From contig JANYKN010000032.1 of the NCBI GenBank assembly GCA_025361565.1, positions 1 to 64,000 on the forward strand: 64,000 nt of DNA. Direction: 5' to 3'. Positions within the stretch are counted from its first letter, which is position 1; each line of letters begins with the position of its first letter. Both the position numbers and the translations under genes were made by a program. Under the pieces are notes generated by a model that saw nothing but the letters and a program-made list of their open reading frames with translations, searched no databases and was not told where the DNA came from. Positions 35,788-44,234 of the stretch are shown in pieces. The stretch is from Bacteroidota bacterium. Its GTDB lineage: Bacteria > Bacteroidota > Bacteroidia > Bacteroidales > NBLH01.

Positions 35788-36689
35788 GCTTGTGCAGGTT
35801 TAATATTTACCAGGTAAACTCCTAACATGATTACTACAATTGAAAGAATTTGTATAAAATTAAGGGATTCACCATCCAGAAAGCCCCAAAAAATAGCAAT
35901 AATTGGAATAAGATAAGTAACTGACGAAGTAAACAAAGCAGTAGTATATTTAATTAAATTATTAAACATAATGGTTGCTATAACTGAACTAAATAAAGCC
36001 AGAAGAAAAATACAGGCAAAATTTTGAATAAATCCATGACTATGAATTGCGCTAGTAAAATTGGAATTAAATAAATAAATTCCGGCAAATGGACCGACAA
36101 ATAAAAAAGAGACCGCCGTAATCGTAATTCCATCTAAATCAGGTAATTTTTCTTTAATTTCATTCACATTAAATGCATACATCATTGTAGCCAGCACAAT
36201 AAAAAGCGGATACATATTTTTAATTTCAAATTTAAATCCTGATGCAAAAATAATGAGTAAAAGAGCGCTAGCCAATCCAAGAAAAACGCCCAATAAATTA
36301 AGCCAATTAAATTTTACTTTATATATAAGCAGACCTACCAGTAAAGCAAACAAAGGTGTCATTGAGTTTAATACTCCTGCCATTGAACTACTTATTTCCG
36401 TTTGCGCTTTTGTAAATAAAAATGCCGGAATTGCATTCCCGATAAATCCAACGCTTATAAGTGATTTAATATGTTTCCGTTGAACTCTTTTTATTCGATT
36501 AAACAGAAACGGAATGAGTAACACAAATGAAATAAAAATTCGAAGTGCAGCCACCTGTGTATGAGAAAATGAAATCAATCCACGCTTCATCAGAATGAAC
36601 GAAGTTCCCCAAATGACGGCCATTATCGAAAGAATAAACCATTGCCATGTTTTTTTATTCAAATCGACCAATTGTATAATTGCATTCAT
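35784..36689 (-). CDS. EamA/DMT-family transporter
   Basis: A 301-residue inner-membrane protein with ten hydrophobic segments in two EamA repeats. The first includes MAVIWGTSFILMKRGLISFSHTQVAALRIF (residues 23-52) and the second starts near residue 156. The glycine/proline-rich segments FIGNAIPAFLFTKAQTEISSSMAGVLNSMTPLFALL and LFTSSVTYLIPIIAIFWGF are characteristic. DMT transporters export or import small metabolites; the substrate is unknown. It is the first gene of the lnt-era-der operon. A -7 box (TAGTTTTG on the minus strand, 36723-36730) lies 34 bp upstream of the start. Confidence 0.9.
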   Translation of the reverse strand: MNAIIQLVDLNKKTWQWFILSIMAVIWGTSFILMKRGLISFSHTQVAALRIFISFVLLIPFLFNRIKRVQRKHIKSLISVGFIGNAIPAFLFTKAQTEISSSMAGVLNSMTPLFALLVGLLIYKVKFNWLNLLGVFLGLASALLLIIFASGFKFEIKNMYPLFIVLATMMYAFNVNEIKEKLPDLDGITITAVSFLFVGPFAGIYLFNSNFTSAIHSHGFIQNFACIFLLALFSSVIATIMFNNLIKYTTALFTSSVTYLIPIIAIFWGFLDGESLNFIQILSIVVIMLGVYLVNIKPAQA

Positions 36690-36882
36690 TTGGTTTTCTA
36701 TATATTAATATTTAAAAGACAGCAAAACTATTACAGAAATACATTTCCATTCATTTAATGATTTATGGCGTATATATAAATCTGTGAGTTCTAAAACTTA
36801 AGTAATGAGCAATTTATGTTGCCAATTTTAAAATCGAATTTTTATTTGAGAGGAAATCAAATTTATTAATGATTATGATAAT

Positions 36883-36919
36883 AAAAAACCCGACATGCCC
36901 ATAATAAGCATATCGGGAA
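36883..36919 (-). terminator. Terminator after rpoZ
   Basis: CCCGACATGC (36889-36898) and GCATATCGGG (36908-36917) form a 10-bp stem with one mismatch. On the minus strand a run of six Ts follows. It lies about 35 bp beyond the rpoZ stop. Confidence 0.8.
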
Positions 36920-36953
36920 TTACAATTTTAAGCAGTATTATAAAAACCTAAAT

Positions 36954-37286
36954 CTATTCTGCAACAGGTTTTCTGTAGTAAACTTTTTTCTCAATGTATT
37001 CTTGAATTGCTATTAAGCTGGCTTTAGGGAGGCGCTCATAGAATTTAGAAATTTCAATCTGTTCCCTGTTTTCAAAAATTTCCTCAAGATTATCGGTATA
37101 TGAAGCAAATTCTTCCAGCTTGGTACTAAGTTCACTTTTTATTTCTACACTTATTTGATTTGCCCTTTTGCAAATTGTAGCTATAGATTCATAGATATTA
37201 CCGGTATCAGCATCCAAATCAATTTGGTTTCGGGTGATGGTTGTAACCGGAGCATTTGTTTTTTTAAAATTGATATCTGCTTTCAT
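36954..37286 (-). CDS. rpoZ: RNA polymerase omega-like subunit (Rpb6 family)
   Basis: A 110-residue protein of the Bacteroidota omega/Rpb6 type. The core segment TGNIYESIATICKRANQISVEIKSEL near residues 28-53 is the helix-turn region that contacts the beta-prime subunit, and the acidic NLEEIFENREQIEISKFYERLPKASLIAIQEYI part is typical of this phylum. It helps assemble RNA polymerase. It follows bamD by 17 bp, a frequent adjacency in Bacteroidota, and ends with its own terminator. Confidence 0.85.
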   Translation of the reverse strand: MKADINFKKTNAPVTTITRNQIDLDADTGNIYESIATICKRANQISVEIKSELSTKLEEFASYTDNLEEIFENREQIEISKFYERLPKASLIAIQEYIEKKVYYRKPVAE

Positions 37287-37303
37287 TATTTTACCAATTA
37301 TTA

Positions 37304-38107
37304 TTAATTAAGAATTTCAAGTTTTCTATTTATATCTTCATAAATTCGTGCAACATCTTTTCCATATTTGCTGTTAGGATAACTTTTAATAAATGACTTA
37401 TAATCCTTGAGTGTATCCTTAAGTCTTTCTGTAGTTTTTCCGAACACTGAGCCAACAGCATAGAGATAGTTGGCTTTTATTGTATAATACATTAATTCCT
37501 CGCGATATTCTGAATCGGGAAATTCTTTTAAACTTCCCCGAAACGATATAACTGCTGCTTTATACTTACCAACTTTGTAATAAAGCATTGCGTTTTCGTA
37601 TGATTTTTCTTCGAGCCTGAGCCTTAATTCGTCAATAAGCTCATTGCATTGTTGAATTCTTTCACTTTGTGGATATCTACCAATATAAAGTTGAAATTCA
37701 TTAATTGCTTGTTTTGTAGTTGCCTGATCAAGCGAAGGTTTTGGAGCATCAAGATAATAACAATATGCACTCATATAAGCACTTTCTTCGGCATGCACAC
37801 TATTTTGAAACTGGCTGGTAAATTTTCTGAAATAATGCCCGGCCAGAATATAATCCTTCAAATAATAGTTGCAATATGCATATAAGTATGAAACTTCTTC
37901 TCCTTTATCTGTTCCTCTGTAAATAGGTACTAATTGCTCAAATATGGTCATTGCTTTAGCATAATCTTCCTTGTCGTAATATGCCTTTGCTTCATTATAT
38001 TTAAGTTCTGAATCGGAGCTTTTGAGTACTTTCTGATATTTACATGAATTGCCTACAACAAATGCAATTAAAATAAGAATCAATAAATAGGATGATTTTT
38101 TTTTCAT
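37304..38107 (-). CDS. bamD: Outer-membrane assembly lipoprotein BamD
   Basis: A 267-residue lipoprotein (lipidated Cys22 in VVGNSCKY) with tetratricopeptide-like helices: LKYNEAKAYYDKEDYAKAMTIFEQLVPIYRGTD near residue 37, and several further repeats including YVGRYPQSERIQQCNELIDELR. BamD is the essential accessory part of the BAM complex that inserts beta-barrels. A TATCTTTG sequence (minus strand 38163-38170), matching the -7 consensus, lies about 55 bp upstream. Confidence 0.93.
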   Translation of the reverse strand: MKKKSSYLLILILIAFVVGNSCKYQKVLKSSDSELKYNEAKAYYDKEDYAKAMTIFEQLVPIYRGTDKGEEVSYLYAYCNYYLKDYILAGHYFRKFTSQFQNSVHAEESAYMSAYCYYLDAPKPSLDQATTKQAINEFQLYIGRYPQSERIQQCNELIDELRLRLEEKSYENAMLYYKVGKYKAAVISFRGSLKEFPDSEYREELMYYTIKANYLYAVGSVFGKTTERLKDTLKDYKSFIKSYPNSKYGKDVARIYEDINRKLEILN

Positions 38108-38249
38108 TATTATTTTTTATTTTTTCCCTATTTCTATATCTTTTCCAAGGAAAATAAGCGGACAAAGATAAAACAATATTTTAAACTTAACGGAAATCTT
38201 TTTGAATTATTTTAATTTAGAATAAGCCAGATCAAAAATTTACAAACTA

Positions 38250-39995
38250 TTATTGGATTACTTTTACATATTGTTTTGCGCAAAACACTTTGTATACCCA
38301 ACTTGTTTTTGCTGTATTTCCTGTAATTTTAACAGTTATTACACTGTCAGGGCTCTCAAATTCAATAGATTGATTATATTTACCTGTAAGGAAATTCTTA
38401 TTTGAGAAAATGAGATTTTTTTCAGAAATAGTATTCAATTTTCCATTGAACACTTCAACTTTGGATGGAAAATCAAATAAATTGTACCAAAGAACGAAGC
38501 GACCTTTGGAAAAATTCATTTTGAAATTATTTAATGTCGTTTTTGCACCCTTCGATTGAATAATACTATCACAGGGAATCAATTTATATAAAACATCAAT
38601 AGAATCATCTTCAAGTAGATTAATCTTAAAAATACTGTCTAATGCGAAAGATTTGCTCAGTGATTTAAATCCAATAGCACTGATTTCATATTTTAGCGGA
38701 AGTTTATTATTAACTGTAGCAAAATTAACAAACCCCTTTTCATTAGTAAATTGTTCAAAAACAGCATCGTCATATATCAGTTTAATTCTACTTCCAACCA
38801 CTGGTAAAGCCTTTTTTGTTCCATTAATATAAAACTGATAGCTTTTAATTTTTACTGAATCCTTTTTAACTATTACCTGTTCATCTTCATTTGCATCATT
38901 GTTACTGCTGCTTGAATTTGCATATAATACAATTATCCCAATAAGCAGAACCAAAGGTATTATCCAAAAGTATACAGATGCTGTCCTTGTTTTGAAGATT
39001 ATTTCGTGAATTTCATCATCTTTCTGACAAATAAATTCCGCTTCTACTTTCTTTCCCTGCAGCGAAACCATCGCTTTTATTTTATCGCCAATCAAAACAT
39101 CATCAACTATTGCTTCTCCAGCCTGATTGGTATATTTATTTCGTACATTAACCCCATATTCTAATCGCAATACTGCATTTGGTATTGGGTGCATTTTGGA
39201 ATTTACAAGCCTAAACCTCATCCTTACCTGAGATTCAAATTTTTCGGAATTTTGAGCATACAGCGAAAGTTTTTCTCCGTGAAGTATATATTCATCAATA
39301 TTTTTTTCGCATCTGAATTTATGCCATGGTAAGGATTTTCCAAACATAAGTTGCTTACATTCAACATAATCACCAACCTTAATATCATCGATAACAACAC
39401 AACCAAAATGATCTGTTACTGTTTCAAATTCGTTTTCGCCAACTTTAAATCGAACATCCGCAGTTCTAATAATCTGACCGGTTTTATCAACAAGTTTAAA
39501 TTTCATGTTTGAAACCTCATAGAACTTTTCTGCAATAATAAAATATTGTGCTTTATCTTTGATGCACTTGTTTATTTCAACATTGCATTCTTTATCATTA
39601 AAAACCTGATAAACCTTTACATTGGTGTTCAATGGTATTTTTTCAAGCAGAATCTGACCTGTATTATCACTTACTTTTTCTATTTTTTGATCGAGATATT
39701 CAAAAAAGATGGTTGCTCCAGTTACAGATTCTTCTTCAGTGCCAATTGTAATAAACACCATATCAATCAATGGTGCGTCCAGTTTAATTATCGGAAAATC
39801 ACCTTCGTTAAATATAAATGTCTTCTTATCTTTTTTATGAATATAACAAGTTATTTTTTCGCCTTTTTCTGATTCGAAAAACTCTACTACCCCTTCCATG
39901 TCAGTAATATAAACCACTTCACTGCCTCCAGTTAAAAAAGTGACTTCAATATTTGAAAAGGCTTCACCTTGATTATCGGTAAATTTAATCTTCAT
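38250..39995 (-). CDS. Membrane-anchored protein with repeated Ig-like modules, unknown
   Basis: The 581-residue product has no signal peptide. Residues 1-75, 76-157, 162-240 and 257-336 are four beta modules, each with a core like TDHFGCVVIDDIKVGDYVECK. A fifth copy of the pattern (TNEKGFVNFATVN) occurs near residues 415-430. One hydrophobic helix (341-359) is flanked by KTRTAS on its N-terminal side and an acidic NDANEDEQ stretch on the other, so the positive-inside rule places the four N-terminal modules in the cytoplasm and the last 220 residues outside. No homologue was recognised. It stands alone between bamD and a 495-bp gap. Confidence 0.6.
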   Translation of the reverse strand: MKIKFTDNQGEAFSNIEVTFLTGGSEVVYITDMEGVVEFFESEKGEKITCYIHKKDKKTFIFNEGDFPIIKLDAPLIDMVFITIGTEEESVTGATIFFEYLDQKIEKVSDNTGQILLEKIPLNTNVKVYQVFNDKECNVEINKCIKDKAQYFIIAEKFYEVSNMKFKLVDKTGQIIRTADVRFKVGENEFETVTDHFGCVVIDDIKVGDYVECKQLMFGKSLPWHKFRCEKNIDEYILHGEKLSLYAQNSEKFESQVRMRFRLVNSKMHPIPNAVLRLEYGVNVRNKYTNQAGEAIVDDVLIGDKIKAMVSLQGKKVEAEFICQKDDEIHEIIFKTRTASVYFWIIPLVLLIGIIVLYANSSSSNNDANEDEQVIVKKDSVKIKSYQFYINGTKKALPVVGSRIKLIYDDAVFEQFTNEKGFVNFATVNNKLPLKYEISAIGFKSLSKSFALDSIFKINLLEDDSIDVLYKLIPCDSIIQSKGAKTTLNNFKMNFSKGRFVLWYNLFDFPSKVEVFNGKLNTISEKNLIFSNKNFLTGKYNQSIEFESPDSVITVKITGNTAKTSWVYKVFCAKQYVKVIQ

Positions 39996-40490
39996 TTCAG
40001 GTATGTATCTTAGTGGTTAGAATAAAAAAGTTTAAAAAAAATGGCCATCTGAAGTATTTTTTTTGATTATCCCACAAATTTGATAAAATAAAATGTAAAG
40101 ATAAAATTACAATTCAATTATTTGTCAAGATTTTAATAAACATAAGACGTAAGAATAAAAATTATTGTGTATAAACCTTTAATAATTTATTACGGATAGA
40201 TTTATTATATCCTAACAAATCAGATATTATAACAAATTAAATCCACTTAGCTTTGTATCAAATTGCAATTATTTTCGAACAAGAATTCTGCCAAAATAAT
40301 TGACTTAATTGTATTTGATTAATTTTCAATTGATTAACCATCTCAAAGATAACTAATCTAAAATTTACCTGAAAATGAGCTTAATTTCTCGTAGTTAAAT
40401 AAAAAAACCTGACTCAAGCATTATATGCCCAAATCAGGTTTTTTAAATTAATTAATTTTAGGAGTTGAAACCAAATTTCAAAACTAAGTT
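39996..40490. other. Intergenic region with a terminator
   Basis: About 495 bp, AT-rich. The end nearest the 40491 gene holds a hairpin terminator (40402-40444). The remainder should contain the promoter for the 38250-39995 gene; no clear -33/-7 pair, RNA gene or small frame was recognised. Confidence 0.45.
40402..40444 (-). terminator. Terminator after the DUF6249 gene
   Basis: AAAAAACCTGA (40402-40412) and TCAGGTTTTTT (40434-40444) form an 11-bp perfect stem; the 21-nt loop contains a small GCAT/ATGC pair. The A/T flanks allow termination in both directions. Confidence 0.85.
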
Positions 40491-40826
40491 TTACAATGTA
40501 ACATTTCCTTTTTTCGATTTTTCAATTATGTAATAAAGTATTAGACTCACTCCTCCAAATAGAAGAATCATCGAAAACATTGCTACTTCGCGATGGAGAG
40601 TAGTTACATTCGCAACAATATCCCCAGTTAAAACACCCAAACCGATACCTACCAAAAACATCCCTATTTTTAAAGTCGGGAATGGTTTTGAACTGGTTTT
40701 AAACAAGCTTGCTTCGGCTCCTTTATCTATAAGGGCCATTCGCTCTTTGTTCCGGGTTGTGTAATATACATACAATATCAACACTATACTAGCAAAGAGG
40801 CTAATCGGGACTAAAATTCCTTCCAT
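40491..40826 (-). CDS. DUF6249 membrane protein
   Basis: A 111-residue inner-membrane protein with three predicted helices (residues 6-23, 52-72 and 82-101) and the family segment YTTRNKERMALIDKGAEASLF between the first two. The function of DUF6249 is not established. It is divergent from an ECF sigma gene 293 bp away; these three small genes recur together in Bacteroidota, which suggests a shared role in envelope signalling, but that is inference. Confidence 0.75.
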   Translation of the reverse strand: MEGILVPISLFASIVLILYVYYTTRNKERMALIDKGAEASLFKTSSKPFPTLKIGMFLVGIGLGVLTGDIVANVTTLHREVAMFSMILLFGGVSLILYYIIEKSKKGNVTL

Positions 40827-41119
40827 ATCAATACAATTTAAAGTTTATATTTTGTCTGTCAATTTCTTTGACGCTGTAAACTTGTTTTGGGTTACATTTT
40901 TGTCCAATTATTTTTGTAATTTTATATAAAATTGATTTTCGGTTTTGGTTTAATATTGAATAACAGCACGTTATGGTTTCTGCGTTTTTAATTAAAATAT
41001 TTATGGATTTTCTCATTTTAGCTTTAATATAGAAAAACCGAATAATTTATATGTGAATTTAACTTTTATTGTTATTAAATTGTAACCAAAATAGGACTTC
41101 GATCGTCTAAGAAAGTAGG

Positions 41120-41683
41120 ATGGAAAAAACAGACGAACTAAAATTAATAGAACAGGTAAAACAAGGCGATTTATTGGCCTTTAGATTGCTGGTTGACAAA
41201 TATAAAACCATGGCATTTCATATTTCTGTTCAAATAGTAAGGAATGTTGAAGATGCTGAGGAAATTGCACAGGATGCTTTTCTTAAAGCTTATGAGTCAA
41301 TTAACCGTTTTAAAGGCGAATCGAAATTTTCAACCTGGTTTTATAGAATAGTATTTAATTTGGCAGTTTCAAAAACCAGAAAGAAAAAAATTGAAACCAG
41401 TAATATTGACGAAACAGAAATTTCGGATTTTGAAATTGCCAGTGCTTATGAAGAATTCACATCATTGGAAAAGGAAGAGCGTTCGCAGCAATTAATGGAA
41501 GCTGTTGAAAAATTAAAAGAGGATGATTCATTAATTATTACCTTATTCTATTTAGACGAAAATTCAATTGAAGAAATTAGCGCAATAACAGATTTAAGCA
41601 TTTCAAATGTTAAAATTAAATTACACAGGGCACGAAAAAAGTTATTTCAAATTCTCAGTGAGAATAAAATGATTGAAAAATAA
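41120..41683 (+). CDS. ECF-type RNA polymerase sigma factor
   Basis: A 187-residue sigma-70 family factor. Region 2 is KQGDLLAFRLLVDKYKTMAFHISVQIVRNVEDAEEIAQDAFLKAYESI (residues 14-61) with a following FSTWFYRIVFNLA. Region 4 is the C-terminal helix-turn-helix YLDENSIEEISAITDLSISNVKIKLHRARKKL. It directs RNA polymerase to alternative promoters, often for envelope stress. The membrane-protein gene 30 bp downstream is a good candidate for its anti-sigma partner. Confidence 0.93.
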   Translation: MEKTDELKLIEQVKQGDLLAFRLLVDKYKTMAFHISVQIVRNVEDAEEIAQDAFLKAYESINRFKGESKFSTWFYRIVFNLAVSKTRKKKIETSNIDETEISDFEIASAYEEFTSLEKEERSQQLMEAVEKLKEDDSLIITLFYLDENSIEEISAITDLSISNVKIKLHRARKKLFQILSENKMIEK

Positions 41684-41713
41684 ATTTGCAAAAGCATAAA
41701 AAAAACACAAATC

Positions 41714-42133
41714 ATGGACGAAAAAGATTTAGATAATTTCAGTAAAAAGATTTTTGAAAACTATAAGGTTCAAAGGCCTCCAGAGGATTTTACGGATAAG
41801 CTAATGCTGAAAATTGAACAAGCAAAGAATCCTTCAAAACAAGAAAAACCGATATTTGGGAAAAAGTTTATTTTGTTATTTGTCCTTACTTTTTCAATAC
41901 TTATTACATTTGGTTATATTTTTCAGGATAAAACCACCGGAAGTGGAACAAGCTTTTGGGATAAATTAAACCTTCCGGGTTTTGATTTTGAAAAGCTTAT
42001 GAAACTTTTTAATTTGAACATTGAGTTTGGATTGTTTGCAAAATTAATTATTGCATCAATCATTGTATTGGTTGTTATTGACCAACTTACCGGGTCGGTA
42101 ATTGATTATATTATCGATTCGAAGAAAAAATAA
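41714..42133 (+). CDS. Two-TM protein, candidate anti-sigma partner
   Basis: The 139-residue product has a soluble N terminus of about 50 residues (EDFTDKLMLKIEQAKNP) and two hydrophobic helices (about 52-68 and 105-124). A soluble N-terminal region followed by a membrane segment is the usual plan of anti-sigma factors, and the gene follows the ECF sigma gene by 30 bp. A zinc-anti-sigma motif is absent, so the role is inferred from position only. A strong terminator starts at its stop codon. Confidence 0.55.
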   Translation: MDEKDLDNFSKKIFENYKVQRPPEDFTDKLMLKIEQAKNPSKQEKPIFGKKFILLFVLTFSILITFGYIFQDKTTGSGTSFWDKLNLPGFDFEKLMKLFNLNIEFGLFAKLIIASIIVLVVIDQLTGSVIDYIIDSKKK

Positions 42134-42175
42134 AAGACCAGATTTTGATAATTGTTCAAATCTGGTCTTTTTATA
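42132..42175 (+). terminator. Terminator of the ECF sigma operon
   Basis: AAAAGACCAGATTT (42132-42145) and AAATCTGGTCTTTT (42158-42171) form a 14-bp perfect stem with a 12-nt loop, with T-runs after and A-runs before. It also lies just beyond the stop of the convergent DUF3127 gene and probably serves both. Confidence 0.92.
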
Positions 42176-42200
42176 ATTTTTATAGAAATATCAAAACAGA

Positions 42201-42560
42201 TTAAAATGGCAAATCATCCGTTTCTTCCGGAATATCTTTTTCATCAAAAGGAGGAATTTCCGAATGACTTTCGGAAGAAGCCTGTCCACTTGATTTACTT
42301 ATTTTCCAAGCACGTAAGTCTGTGTACCATTTTGAATTAAACTCTCTTGACTCAGGATTAAAGCTGATTGTAACCTCTTCGCCTATTTTCAGTTTTTTAA
42401 GATCTGCAACTTTATCCCCCCAGGTAGAAAAGCATACTTTTTTAGGAAACTGATCAGCAGTTTCAACTACAAAATCCTGCTTTACCCAACGGCCATTTTT
42501 ACCTTCGCCAGATTGTTCGGGCAATATTGCAACTATTTTTCCACTTAAGTCTAAACTCAT
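42201..42560 (-). CDS. DUF3127 OB-fold-like protein
   Basis: A 119-residue protein matching DUF3127: a beta-rich OB-like core (LSGKIVAILPEQSGEGKNGRWVKQDFVVETADQFPKKVCFSTWGDKV, residues 5-51) and a disordered acidic tail ending in DDLPF. That final acidic-hydrophobic tip resembles the protein-interaction tail of single-stranded DNA-binding proteins, so nucleic-acid binding is a reasonable guess. It follows the cyclophilin gene by 20 bp. Confidence 0.85.
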   Translation of the reverse strand: MSLDLSGKIVAILPEQSGEGKNGRWVKQDFVVETADQFPKKVCFSTWGDKVADLKKLKIGEEVTISFNPESREFNSKWYTDLRAWKISKSSGQASSESHSEIPPFDEKDIPEETDDLPF

Positions 42561-42580
42561 TGGTGTTTATATTCAGTTAA

Positions 42581-43012
42581 TTAGTCAACAATAACAATTT
42601 TCTCAATAACATCACCTTGTCTTATTTTGTCAATAACATCAAGGCCTTCGTAAACTTTACCAAAAACAGTATGAACTCTGTCGAGGTGCGCTGTGTTTTC
42701 GCGACTATGGCAAACAAAAAACTGAGAACCTCCCGTATCTTTACCTGCATGAGCCATTGAAAGCACGCCTCTATCGTGGTATTGGTTTCCACCACTGGTT
42801 TCGCACTTAATTTTGTAGCCTGGTCCACCAACTCCTGTTCCTTGTGGGCATCCACCCTGAATTACAAAATTAGGGATCACTCTGTGAAAAGTTAAACCAT
42901 CATAGAAACCTTTTTTAGATAAATCAACGAAATTTTTAACAGTGACAGGAGCATCTTTTTCATAAAAATCGACTTTCATCAAGCCTTTTTCTGTATATAT
43001 TTCAGCTTTCAT
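42581..43012 (-). CDS. Cyclophilin-type peptidyl-prolyl isomerase
   Basis: A 143-residue single-domain cyclophilin with the family segments [34 protein letters not shown] and [10 protein letters not shown]. There is no signal peptide, so it is cytoplasmic. It speeds cis-trans isomerisation of proline bonds. It is followed at 20 bp by the DUF3127 gene and preceded at 71 bp by an FKBP gene, so three genes may form one unit, two of them isomerases. Confidence 0.95.
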   Translation of the reverse strand: MKAEIYTEKGLMKVDFYEKDAPVTVKNFVDLSKKGFYDGLTFHRVIPNFVIQGGCPQGTGVGGPGYKIKCETSGGNQYHDRGVLSMAHAGKDTGGSQFFVCHSRENTAHLDRVHTVFGKVYEGLDVIDKIRQGDVIEKIVIVD

Positions 43013-43083
43013 GATTTTTATTTTAATTTAATACAAAGAATATGAACAAAAACAGGTGGAAAACCACCTGCTTTATATATAAA

Positions 43084-43851
43084 TTATTTAACCTTAAGCG
43101 TTTTATTCATTTTAGCAGGGTTAAAAGAAGGCTGCTTTTGTTGTGGAGGTAATATTTCCATTAATTCCATTTCGAAAATCAAAACCATGTTAGGTTCTAT
43201 TTTTCCGCCTCTCCGAGGATTTTCGCCATAAGCAAGTTGTGTAGGAAGAAATACTTTCCATTTTGAACCTACAGGCATCATTTTCAAAACTTCTTGCCAT
43301 CCTGGAACTACACCTTTAACAGGAAATTCAGCAGGTTCTTTTCTATCAACAGAGCTGTCAAAAACAGTTCCATCGATTAAAGTACCATGATAATTAACTT
43401 TAACCATGCTTGTATCAGCTGGTTTTGGACCAGTACCTTCTTTAATTACGATATACTGAAGTCCGGTAGGAGTAGTAACAACACCTGGTTTTGTTTTGTT
43501 CTCTGCAAGAAAAGCTTCACCTTCTTTTTTATTTTTCTCACCTTTTAGTTTGTAAACTTTTTCAAAGTAAGCCATAATAAGAGGTCTTGCAGCTTCAGCT
43601 TTAATAGCTGCTTTAGCAGTATCGTTGTTTAATGCTGCTTCAATAGCATCACCAAAAGCAACTAAATTAAGTTCGTCAATTCCATTCTGTTTCAGGCTAT
43701 TTCCGATATCAATACCTAAAGCATAACTAACTGAATCAATTTCGGCAGTTAACTTGGAAGAACCGCTTCCGGCAGCACCTTTACCAGATCTGTGGTTACA
43801 TGCTACGATTGACAACAAAGCAAATAATACAAGTAGTAATTTGATTTTCAT
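43084..43851 (-). CDS. FKBP-type peptidyl-prolyl isomerase lipoprotein (Mip-like)
   Basis: The 255-residue product has a lipoprotein signal (lipidated Cys18 in LSIVAC), an N-terminal helical dimerisation domain (DSVSYALGIDIGNSLKQNGI) and a C-terminal FKBP domain: VNYHGTLIDGTVFDSS, FPVKGVVPGWQEVLKMMPVGSKWKVFLP, LAYGE. It is a periplasmic folding catalyst of the FkpA/Mip type. A paralogue lies at 48733-49422, on the far side of the surface-protein cassette. A TACTTTTG -7 box (minus strand 43892-43899) is 41 bp from the start. Confidence 0.92.
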   Translation of the reverse strand: MKIKLLLVLFALLSIVACNHRSGKGAAGSGSSKLTAEIDSVSYALGIDIGNSLKQNGIDELNLVAFGDAIEAALNNDTAKAAIKAEAARPLIMAYFEKVYKLKGEKNKKEGEAFLAENKTKPGVVTTPTGLQYIVIKEGTGPKPADTSMVKVNYHGTLIDGTVFDSSVDRKEPAEFPVKGVVPGWQEVLKMMPVGSKWKVFLPTQLAYGENPRRGGKIEPNMVLIFEMELMEILPPQQKQPSFNPAKMNKTLKVK

Positions 43852-43891
43852 TTTTTTTATCTTTTAAAATTATAAATTTATAAATTCCGGA

Positions 43892-43920
43892 CAAAAGTAA
43901 TTGAAATTCTGAAAAACAAA
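43892..43920 (-). promoter_or_regulatory. Candidate promoter of the FKBP gene
   Basis: TACTTTTG (43892-43899, minus strand) matches TAnnTTTG. TTTG (43917-43920) lies 17 bp upstream, two bases closer than the usual 19-21. The start codon is 41 bp downstream. Confidence 0.45.
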
Positions 43921-44102
43921 ACTACTTCGTTTAAAAATTTCAAATCCCAAATACACATTATTTGTATTTAAAAACCTAACTTTTAATTGTACTAGTTTTG
44001 GTTTTTTGAATTGCGAAAAGAATCAATAACCGTTAGATTATTCTTTGAGATAAAATATTACAACGTATTAGAGTAAATGTAATATTATGATATTCAGTAA
44101 TT

Positions 44103-44166
44103 TAAATAATTAAATAATTAAATAATTAAATAATTAAATAATTAAATAATTAAATAATTAAATAAA
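44103..44166. repeat. Octamer tandem repeat (TAAATAAT)
   Basis: Seven perfect head-to-tail copies of TAAATAAT run from 44103 to 44158, followed by an eighth copy with one change. It is the only perfect tandem array in the window and lies 46 bp upstream of the -7 box of the surface cassette. Arrays of this kind change length by slippage. Confidence 0.9.
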
Positions 44167-44211
44167 AAAATAAATATGCAATCGCATATAGGATTCCCGA
44201 TATAAATAAAC

Positions 44212-44219
44212 TACATTTG
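44212..44219 (+). promoter_or_regulatory. Candidate -7 box of the surface cassette
   Basis: TACATTTG matches TAnnTTTG. Transcription would start near 44226, just before the first inverted repeat of the leader, giving a leader of about 115 nt. No TTTG is found at the -33 position. Confidence 0.4.
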
Positions 44220-44234
44220 TCCTCATTAAAAAAA

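Noticed and set aside
44103-44166. Octamer array considered as a replication-origin iteron set
   Set aside because: The unit has no DnaA-box character and no replication gene is nearby; a slippage repeat is the simpler reading.
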